From positions 1 through 15,456 of the forward strand of contig CAZJXH010000071.1 of NCBI GenBank assembly GCA_964549475.1: DNA of 15,456 nucleotides, in the 5' to 3' direction. Below the pieces are notes generated by a model. That model made no database searches and was not told the DNA's origin. It worked only from the letters and a program-made list of their open reading frames with translations. Shown piece by piece: positions 6,530 through 12,774 of this stretch (the stretch's first letter is position 1; the number at the start of each line of letters is the position of its first letter). The stretch is from JBBQKF01 sp964549475 (GTDB lineage: Bacteria > Bacillota > Clostridia > Saccharofermentanales > UBA5734). The translations under genes were made by a program, and so were the position numbers.

Positions 6530-8023
6530 GTGGAACAGGAAATAGCACTGAAGCTTTCAGGCCTTGAAAAAAGCTTTCTGAGTGTAAAAGTCTTATCCGA
6601 TATCGATTTGGAATTAAGAAAAGGCGAAATTTTAGGGCTGGTTGGAGAAAACGGCGCCGGGAAGTCCACCATGATGAATATTATCGGCGGCATATTGAAA
6701 AAAGACGCCGGCAGCATGGAAGTGGACGGGCAGATCTATGAACCGGCGAACCCTGCTTGCGCGACCGCAGCTGGTATCGCGTTCATACACCAGGAACTCA
6801 ACTTGTTTTCCAACCTGTCGGTTGCTGAAAATATGTTTATCGACCAGTTTCCAACCAATTTTGCAGGAGCGATCAAATATGGAGAGATGAGGCAGATTGC
6901 GCAGAAGTGTATTGACGAGTACGAATTGCCGGTGACGCCCGATGCCAAAGTGGAGACATTGTCCACCGGAATACGCCAGATGGTGGAAATATCAAAGGGA
7001 TTGATGAAAAATGCGCGTATCATGATTTTTGATGAACCGACCACATCTCTCTCCTATACAGAAAAGGAAAAATTGTTTGCAACGATCCATGATTTGAAAA
7101 TGAGAGGGATTTCCCTCATCTATATATCACACATACTGGAAGATGTGTTCCAACTTTGCGACAGAATCACCGTATTACGAGACGGCCGTATTATCGGCAC
7201 GGACAATACAGTGAATCTGACGAAAAAAAGCATTACGAAAATGATGGTTGGACGTGAGATCAATCAGGTATACCCCGCCGTTCAAAAGAAAATCAAAGAC
7301 AATATCATGCTGGAGGCCCGCAATGTGAAATATGGAAGCAAGGTCAATGGCGTTTCATTGTCGCTGCATGAAGGCGAAATCGTAGGGCTCTACGGTTTGA
7401 TGGGATCAGGACGGACAGAATTTGTCAAAGCGCTGTTCGGGGTCGAACCGATGGATGAGGGCGAGGTATATGTCAATTCCAGCAAACTGGATAAATTATC
7501 GCCTGAAATCTGTATCCGGCATCATATGGCCTATGTAACGGAGGACCGCCACAATGAGGGCCTCATCATGACAAAACCGGTCGGCGACAATCTGATTCTT
7601 GTCAAGATAACGGATATCCTGAGAAAGTTTGGCGTGGTAAACAGAACAAAAGAGAAGAGTCTCATTGCAGAATCCATCTCCGATCTTAAAATCAAGGTCA
7701 CCGATCCGGAGACATGCAACGCAAACAGCTTGTCAGGCGGGAACCAGCAGAAAATCGTGTTTGGGAAGTGGGTCATGAAAGCCCCGGAGATATTCATACT
7801 CGATGAGCCGACACGAGGAGTGGATGTCGGCGCCAAGTACGAAATATATACCATTATAAACAATATGGCCCGGCGCGGTTCCTCCATTTTATTTGTTTCT
7901 TCGGAAATGGAGGAATTGATGGGAACCTGCGACCGTATACTGGTGATGAAAAAAGGCTGCATATCCGGTGAATTGAGCAAAGAACATTTTAACCAGCAGG
8001 ATATAGTCAGCCTGGCATTTTAA
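6530..8023 (+). CDS. Sugar ABC transporter ATP-binding protein, two nucleotide-binding domains
   Basis: The 497-residue ATPase powers sugar import from the cytoplasmic face and belongs to the RbsA/MglA/XylG class with two fused ATPase domains. Domain 1 has a full Walker A (GENGAGKST, Lys45), signature LSTGIRQ (144-150) and Walker B ending DEP (Asp168, Glu169). Domain 2 has the degenerate Walker A GLMGSGRTE (289-297, Arg where Lys is expected), which is normal for this class, plus LSGGNQQ (401-407) and LDEPTRGVD (Asp425, Glu426). The start is GTG at 6530, seven bases after GGGAGG. An in-frame ATG at 6425 lies inside the upstream permease gene and has no ribosome site. Confidence 0.94.
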   Translation: MEQEIALKLSGLEKSFLSVKVLSDIDLELRKGEILGLVGENGAGKSTMMNIIGGILKKDAGSMEVDGQIYEPANPACATAAGIAFIHQELNLFSNLSVAENMFIDQFPTNFAGAIKYGEMRQIAQKCIDEYELPVTPDAKVETLSTGIRQMVEISKGLMKNARIMIFDEPTTSLSYTEKEKLFATIHDLKMRGISLIYISHILEDVFQLCDRITVLRDGRIIGTDNTVNLTKKSITKMMVGREINQVYPAVQKKIKDNIMLEARNVKYGSKVNGVSLSLHEGEIVGLYGLMGSGRTEFVKALFGVEPMDEGEVYVNSSKLDKLSPEICIRHHMAYVTEDRHNEGLIMTKPVGDNLILVKITDILRKFGVVNRTKEKSLIAESISDLKIKVTDPETCNANSLSGGNQQKIVFGKWVMKAPEIFILDEPTRGVDVGAKYEIYTIINNMARRGSSILFVSSEMEELMGTCDRILVMKKGCISGELSKEHFNQQDIVSLAF

Positions 8024-8037
8024 AGGAGGCGAGCATA

Positions 8038-9045
8038 GTGATTGAGAAAAATTCTGCGATAAATAAAATAAAAAGCAATAATATCGTTTCATCCATCGCC
8101 CGTTATGGCATATTTCTGGTATTCGGGCTGATTGTCGTGCTGTTTGCTTTTTCAAATGACCGCTTTCTGACAGTAGATAATATATTCCTTATTCTCCAGC
8201 AGGCATCGCCTCTCGGCATTGCTGTTATCGGGATGATTTATGTGCTTATTATTGCGGGAATTGATATATCAGCGGGAAGAAATATGTTTTTTGTAGCTAC
8301 TGTTGTAGCTTATTTAATGACCAAAACCGATCTCCTTGCGCTGGATGCATCCGGAAGCGGACCGGGTTATATCCTGGTCTATCTCATCCCGGTTGTGATA
8401 GGTGTTTTAATCGGATGGATCAACGGCATCATTGTAACAAAATTCAAAATACTGCCTTTCATCGCAACGCTGGCTACGGGAGGGATACTCCGCGGATTTG
8501 GCCTGCTGATCTCTGATTCGGCTTCCCTTAATGTCTCAAAACTGGGCGCGCTGTCAAACGGCAAAATCGGTCCTGTGCCTGTTGTGCTGATCCTTTTCAT
8601 CGCCATAGCGTGCATATTTGATTTTATTCTCCGGCGCACGACGTTTGGCCGGCATCTGATGGCGATCGGCAATTCCCCTGAGGCGGCTCAGAAGACCGGG
8701 ATTAAAATCAATCGGAATATTATCATCTGCTATATCATTTGCGGCGGGCTGGGTGCTATCGGAGGCGTATTGTCGGCAGGACAGATCGGCAGCGTGCCGC
8801 TCAGCTTTGGCGAGGGGAATGAGTTCGTTGTCATTTCAGCTGCGGTTCTCGGAGGCGCCAGCCTGTTTGGCGGCAAGGGAAATATCCTTCCGGGCGCGAT
8901 AACGGGTATCATTCTGATAACGACCATCATGAACGGGTTGTCCATGATCAATGCTTCTCCTTATGTATATACTATTGTGCGTGCTGTTATTATTTTTCTT
9001 GCAGTAATGGTGGACTCGATCAATTATAAGGGCGAACTCCGGTGA
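8038..9045 (+). CDS. Sugar ABC transporter permease (BPD_transp_2 type), second
   Basis: The second membrane permease, 335 residues, is clearly homologous to the first. It has AGIDISAG at 73-80, FGRHLMAIGNSPEAAQKTGI from residue 203, and the closing Gly-rich segment GGASLFGGKGN. About eight to ten transmembrane segments begin near residue 22. It starts with GTG, eight bases after AAAGGAGG; that site overlaps the TAA stop of the ATPase gene, so the two are probably translationally coupled. Two different permeases with one double ATPase resemble the AI-2 (LsrCD) or arabinose/xylose-like importers. That similarity does not establish the substrate. Confidence 0.92.
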   Translation: MIEKNSAINKIKSNNIVSSIARYGIFLVFGLIVVLFAFSNDRFLTVDNIFLILQQASPLGIAVIGMIYVLIIAGIDISAGRNMFFVATVVAYLMTKTDLLALDASGSGPGYILVYLIPVVIGVLIGWINGIIVTKFKILPFIATLATGGILRGFGLLISDSASLNVSKLGALSNGKIGPVPVVLILFIAIACIFDFILRRTTFGRHLMAIGNSPEAAQKTGIKINRNIIICYIICGGLGAIGGVLSAGQIGSVPLSFGEGNEFVVISAAVLGGASLFGGKGNILPGAITGIILITTIMNGLSMINASPYVYTIVRAVIIFLAVMVDSINYKGELR

Positions 9046-9115
9046 TTCCCATTTCATTTTTACCTATTAAATTAATGCCGGTTGGATTCTTGTAGTTTTA
9101 TTCTTAGCGGGTTGG

Positions 9116-9161
9116 GGGATTGGAATGCAGATTTTTGAGGGATTGAAATGCAGATTTTAGA
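9116..9161 (+). repeat. 23-bp tandem duplication covering the E3 start
   Basis: Two 23-base units (9116-9138 and 9139-9161) differ at only two positions. Each contains a G-rich ribosome-site-like run followed six bases later by ATG. The second ATG (9148) starts the E3 gene. The first (9125) is in another frame and makes an 11-codon frame ending with TAG at 9158-9160, overlapping the true start. Confidence 0.85.
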
Positions 9162-10521
9162 TTTGATCATACTTGGAGCCGGACCTGCCGGCTATCTGGC
9201 CGCTGAGCGGGCAGCGCAGAAGAACATGAATGTGATGGTGGTGGAAAAAGACAAATTAGGGGGGGTATGTCTCAATGAAGGCTGCATTCCGTCAAAGGTC
9301 CTGCTGCATTCGGCGAGGATCCATGACGAAGCAGCCTGTGCCGGACCTTTTGGCGTTCATATCGGCAATTTGTCTTTTCACCACAAAGAAGTAATCGAAC
9401 GGAAAAACAACGTTGTGAAGACTCTTGAAACAGGCATCGCATCCAAAATGAAAAAAAACAATATTCCTGTTATTTACGGCGAGGGGAAAATCACAGGCAG
9501 ACAGGATGATTTGTTTGTCATCATGGTGGATGGGGCCCGCTATACGTCAAAACGGCTGATGATCGCCACCGGTTCCAGACCGGTGATTCCTGATATCGAG
9601 GGAATAAAGGAAGGCCTGCAATCGGGCTTTATACTGACCAACCGCGAAATACTGGATATCGCCGAAATCCCAAAGCGGCTTGTCCTGCTGGGTGGCGGAG
9701 TGATCGGGCTGGAAATGGCTTCGTATTTCAACAGTTGCGGCTGTAAAGTTACTGTGATTGAAATGCTAGATCACATTGCAGGCAATACCGACCGGGAAAT
9801 CGGGCGGATCCTTCAAAAAAATTACAGTAAAAAAGGCGTAGAGTTCATCTTGTCGGCCAAGGCGGTTTCTGTGAAAAATGGAAGCATTATCTACGAAAAA
9901 GACGGCATGCGCCGCAGTGTTGAATCGGACAAGGTTTTGCTGTCTGTCGGACGAAAGCCGCGCATCGATCATATCGGACTGGAGACCATCGGAGTGCTTT
10001 GCGAACATGGTCGGATCGTCACCAATGAGCATATGGGCACGAATATTCCGGGGGTATATGCTGCCGGTGACGTAAATGGCCTGTCGATGCTGGCGCATGC
10101 CGCCTATCGCGGGGCGGAGGTGGCGGTCAGCCATATGGCCGGCAAAGACGACCGTATCCGGTATAATACGATTCCCGGCGTGATTTATACCAATCCGGAG
10201 GTCGCCTGTGTGGGAGAGACCGAGGAATCGGCAATGGAAAAGGGATTTGCGGTAAGAACAGCCACTGTGCCGATGAAGTACAGCGGCAGATATTTCGCGG
10301 AAGTGGAAGGCGGAGACGGCATCTGCAAAGTTGTGGCAGACGGCAGATACAACAGGCTCCTCGGGGTGCACCTGATCGGCAGCTATGCGTCAGAGATGAT
10401 TTTCGGCGCTGCGCTGATGATTGAAACGGAGCTTAGAATCGAGGATATCAGGGAACTTGTATTTCCTCACCCTACGGTCTGCGAAGTGATCCGCGAAGCG
10501 CTGTTTGAACTGCAGTTGTGA
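9148..10521 (+). CDS. lpdA: Dihydrolipoyl dehydrogenase (E3)
   Basis: A cytoplasmic FAD enzyme that reoxidises the dihydrolipoyl arm of E2 with NAD+. The 457-residue product has the N-terminal FAD motif GAGPAG (10-15) and the redox disulfide Cys41/Cys46 in GGVCLNEGCIPSK. The NAD-binding motif GGGVIGLE (182-189) and the second FAD motif GVYAAGDVNG (Asp308) follow. The C-terminal interface has the catalytic HPTxxE motif (His441, Glu446). No N-terminal lipoyl domain is fused. The ATG lies six bases after GAGGG. The gene is placed after the sugar importer rather than next to E2, but nothing else in the window would use it except the E1-E2 complex. The bases between 9046 and 9115 show nothing I can interpret. 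Confidence 0.95.
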   Translation: MQILDLIILGAGPAGYLAAERAAQKNMNVMVVEKDKLGGVCLNEGCIPSKVLLHSARIHDEAACAGPFGVHIGNLSFHHKEVIERKNNVVKTLETGIASKMKKNNIPVIYGEGKITGRQDDLFVIMVDGARYTSKRLMIATGSRPVIPDIEGIKEGLQSGFILTNREILDIAEIPKRLVLLGGGVIGLEMASYFNSCGCKVTVIEMLDHIAGNTDREIGRILQKNYSKKGVEFILSAKAVSVKNGSIIYEKDGMRRSVESDKVLLSVGRKPRIDHIGLETIGVLCEHGRIVTNEHMGTNIPGVYAAGDVNGLSMLAHAAYRGAEVAVSHMAGKDDRIRYNTIPGVIYTNPEVACVGETEESAMEKGFAVRTATVPMKYSGRYFAEVEGGDGICKVVADGRYNRLLGVHLIGSYASEMIFGAALMIETELRIEDIRELVFPHPTVCEVIREALFELQL

Positions 10522-10580
10522 CCATTTCCAAAAACCGGGATGTTTTATGCGATTTCAACAATAAGAAAAGGGGTATTTCT

Positions 10581-11090
10581 ATGAGAGTAAAAGAGCTGGC
10601 GATCCATTCGCTGAATGCGGAAACATTCAAAGTATTCGGCTGTTTCATCGACAAGCCGGAAGGAAAGCCGACAATAGAGCTTGATGGTTTCTTTAAATAC
10701 TATGATGGTGTCGCATCCCTTGAGATGCAGGCGCCTTCAGGGATAGGAATCCTTGAGGTGTATAAAAGAGAGCCTGTTCTCGGGCTGATAGAGATGCACG
10801 AGAAATCACCGGAAGTGCTGGTCGCACTGGATACTGATTTTCATTTCGTCGTGGTGAATTCGGATGATACCGGGAAAACTCCTTTTCTGGAAACAGCCCG
10901 GGCGTTTTTATTAAAACAGGGGCAGGCTGTTGTCCTGAATCCCGGAGTATGGCATTGGATTCCGTTTCCCTTAAGGAATTCAGGAAAATTAATGGTCATC
11001 ATCAAGGCTGGCACATCCGAAAATGACTTGCTGACGATTGACTTGGAAAAAGAATTGGATTCTCCATTCAGAATCCTTTTAGCGGATTGA
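10581..11090 (+). CDS. Ureidoglycolate lyase-family cupin protein
   Basis: This 169-residue product resembles the ureidoglycolate lyase (AllA) family of small cupin enzymes. The matches are the early SLNAETFKVFGCFID block, EMHEKSPEVLVALDTDFHFVV in the middle, and RAFLLKQGQAVVLNPGVWHW (the GVWH segment at 122-125) near the end. In purine degradation that family releases urea from ureidoglycolate, but no other allantoin or purine gene is present. Here it lies between E3 and a mutarotase-like gene in a sugar locus, so a different lyase or isomerase role on a sugar-derived acid is possible. The start is the ATG after AAAAGGGG; an in-frame GTG at 10518 overlaps the E3 stop but has no ribosome site. 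Family is moderately sure, function unknown. Confidence 0.7.
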   Translation: MRVKELAIHSLNAETFKVFGCFIDKPEGKPTIELDGFFKYYDGVASLEMQAPSGIGILEVYKREPVLGLIEMHEKSPEVLVALDTDFHFVVVNSDDTGKTPFLETARAFLLKQGQAVVLNPGVWHWIPFPLRNSGKLMVIIKAGTSENDLLTIDLEKELDSPFRILLAD

Positions 11091-11128
11091 TAAAACACGA
11101 TGTCACAGTACATGAGAGGCATGGAAAT

Positions 11129-12208
11129 ATGAATAATAAAATCAATTTTTGCCAAGTGATGGAACGATTAGAAGAAAACAGCCTGCCATACGGGGTGCTT
11201 TCATTGCAAAATGGCTTTAAAATAGTAATCATGCAGCACGGCGGCCGTATTTTCGGGCCTTTTTCAGGAGAAAACGGCGAAAGCATCCTCTGGATGAATC
11301 AATGTTTTGCGAAGAAAGAGGATTTTCGGGCCTTCATTAAATCAGGGGACTGGAATCTGGGCGGAGACAGGATATGGCTGGCGCCGGAGCTTCAATACAA
11401 CGTGAAAGACCGCAGTCATTTTTTTGACAGCTATTCGCTGCCGCAGCAGGTGGATCCCGGAAATTATTCATTGGAAATGATCCATGAAAAGGAATATTCC
11501 CTGAGACAGGGCATGCGATTGGAAGTATACCAGCAGGAATCTGACGGGAAAGATCTTTACATCGAAAGACGGATCAGACAAACAGAAGATCCCTTACAAT
11601 ATCTGAAAAATCATGAAGAAATGATGAACGGCGTCTATTTTGCAGGATATGAGCATGAAATATCATTAAGGGAGAAATACCGGGATGATATCATGAGCGA
11701 ACCCTGGAATCTGACACAAATCAATCCCGGAGGAGAACTGCTGATATCCAGCACGCCAAATATCGAATATACGGATTATTATGAGCCGGTTGACGATACG
11801 TTCCAGACCATTTATCCCGGATATGTGCGACTTGAAATAAGCGGCGACAGGCGCTATAAAGTCGGATATAAGGCCGCGAACATTCTGGGCCGGATCGGAT
11901 ACTACAATCAGACAGATCCTGATGAAGCTTATTTATTGGTAAGGAATTTCTTCAGCAATCCTTCCGCTCCCTACACAAAAGAACCTGCCGGCAAGCCTGG
12001 ATGCAATGGACATTCTCTGCATGTGTACAATGACAGCGGAGAATCGGGCGGATCGGGAGGATTTGCGGAGCTCGAATGCAGCGGGCAGCCCATAGGAGGC
12101 ATAACCGGAAAATCTTCCGGCAAAGATCAGATTTTTACTTGGCTATATCAGGGAAAGAATGATCAAATCAAGAAAATCGTTTATCGCCTGCTGGGAATAA
12201 GCCTATAG
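11129..12208 (+). CDS. Galactose-mutarotase-like beta-sandwich protein (DUF6786-like)
   Basis: A soluble 359-residue protein without signal peptide or membrane segment. The N-terminal pattern is GGRIFGPF (38-45), an ILWMNQ stretch, then GGDRIWLAPE (78-87). It resembles uncharacterised galactose-mutarotase-like proteins (DUF6786/DUF4380 type) that bind carbohydrates. The rest is rich in beta-strand-forming and aromatic residues (for example TPNIEYTDYYEPVDDTFQ). A Gly/Ser-rich turn (SGESGGSGG) lies near the C-terminus. A sugar epimerase or mutarotase role fits the locus but is inferred. The ATG at 11129 follows GAGAGG by nine bases; an in-frame TTG at 11087 overlaps the previous stop and lacks a ribosome site. 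The gene ends with TAG, and 14 further sense codons precede a TAA at 12251. Confidence 0.65.
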   Translation: MNNKINFCQVMERLEENSLPYGVLSLQNGFKIVIMQHGGRIFGPFSGENGESILWMNQCFAKKEDFRAFIKSGDWNLGGDRIWLAPELQYNVKDRSHFFDSYSLPQQVDPGNYSLEMIHEKEYSLRQGMRLEVYQQESDGKDLYIERRIRQTEDPLQYLKNHEEMMNGVYFAGYEHEISLREKYRDDIMSEPWNLTQINPGGELLISSTPNIEYTDYYEPVDDTFQTIYPGYVRLEISGDRRYKVGYKAANILGRIGYYNQTDPDEAYLLVRNFFSNPSAPYTKEPAGKPGCNGHSLHVYNDSGESGGSGGFAELECSGQPIGGITGKSSGKDQIFTWLYQGKNDQIKKIVYRLLGISL

Positions 12209-12252
12209 CAATATACCGCCCAAATGGCCTCCTCTACTGTTTGGAAAAAGTA

Positions 12253-12295
12253 AAAAACCCTGTAGTGCTTGTCTATCTGGTATTACAGGGTTTTT
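12253..12295. terminator. Intrinsic terminator closing the operon, probably bidirectional
   Basis: A perfect 12-bp stem (AAAAACCCTGTA 12253-12264 with TACAGGGTTTTT 12284-12295) encloses a 19-base loop. It has an A run on the left and a T run on the right, so it can stop transcription of the plus-strand operon and of the converging minus-strand small gene. Confidence 0.88.
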
Positions 12296-12316
12296 ATCCT
12301 CTATGCGTTCTTAGAA

Positions 12317-12526
12317 TTATTTCCTTCGCTCCGCGGTGAGCCGGATGGCGATATCGACGTATTTTTTTCGATTTTCCAATGTGTCTTCGATCGCAGGATA
12401 GGCTTCCACTTTGGCACATCCGTCTTTTGGCGGAGCATGGATGAAGATGTTCTTTCCGTCGGCAATCACATGAACCTGCGTTTCCTCGTCTTCGTAAATA
12501 TAATTTTTTTCAAACGATGTTTCCAT
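12317..12526 (-). CDS. Small conserved-looking protein of unknown function, 69 residues
   Basis: I do not recognise this protein. It has 69 residues, is charged and soluble, and has no signal peptide, membrane segment or Cys pair. The first third is acidic (YIYEDEETQVHVIADGKN), the middle carries FIHAPPKDGCAKVEAYPAIEDT, and the C-terminus is a basic, probably helical stretch ending LTAERRK. The case for a real gene is strong. ATG at 12526 follows AAAGGTGG (complement of 12534-12541), an extended -10 promoter lies just upstream, and the frame ends before the shared terminator. An in-frame TTG at 12544 overlaps the ribosome site and is rejected. It is transcribed divergently from alaS; no functional link is evident. 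Confidence 0.7.
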   Translation of the reverse strand: METSFEKNYIYEDEETQVHVIADGKNIFIHAPPKDGCAKVEAYPAIEDTLENRKKYVDIAIRLTAERRK

Positions 12527-12549
12527 AAATGCACCACCTTTCAACGTTG

Positions 12550-12558
12550 ATTATATCA
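12550..12558 (-). promoter_or_regulatory. Extended -10 promoter for the small minus-strand gene
   Basis: Read on the minus strand this is TGATATAAT, a TGn extended -10 with a perfect TATAAT. The predicted start of transcription, near 12543, leaves a leader of about 17 bases that just includes the ribosome site. No convincing -35 box is present, as is usual for extended -10 promoters. Confidence 0.65.
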
Positions 12559-12629
12559 TACTTCAAACAGGATGGACTCATTGCCTTTTCGATTGCTTTT
12601 TCATTGACTTTTTTGTTTCAAATTTAATT

Positions 12630-12658
12630 TTGAAAGAATCTCTCTGGTGTAGTATAAT
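12630..12658 (+). promoter_or_regulatory. Sigma-A promoter of alaS
   Basis: TTGAAA (12630-12635), a 17-base spacer and TATAAT (12653-12658) match the housekeeping consensus in 11 of 12 positions. Transcription would start near 12665 and give a leader of about 110 bases before the alaS ATG. I see no T-box motif or terminator hairpin in the leader, so tRNA-sensing control is not supported. Confidence 0.85.
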
Positions 12659-12774
12659 AGGCTTTGAATCGAATCCGGAAACGGCAGAATCGGTGTTGGA
12701 AGAGCTGGAAACGATCGAAACGGTGCGGTTTCTATTTTATATTGAAAAATAAAAATAACGAGGAGAGTTTATCC

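Noticed and set aside
10518..10580. Earlier GTG start for the cupin gene overlapping the E3 stop
   Set aside because: It has no ribosome site of its own, while ATG at 10581 is preceded by AAAAGGGG and begins the family-like sequence.
12269..12550. Plus-strand open frame of 93 residues opposite the small gene
   Set aside because: It overlaps the terminator and the better supported minus-strand gene, has no ribosome site, and reads as a Phe-rich shadow.
12664..12774. N-terminal extension of AlaS from an upstream ATG
   Set aside because: This ATG is at the predicted transcription start, has no ribosome site, and the added residues are unlike AlaS; the ATG at 12775 gives the usual N-terminus.
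12665..12774. T-box leader for alaS
   Set aside because: I find no T-box core word, specifier hairpin or terminator in the 110-base leader.
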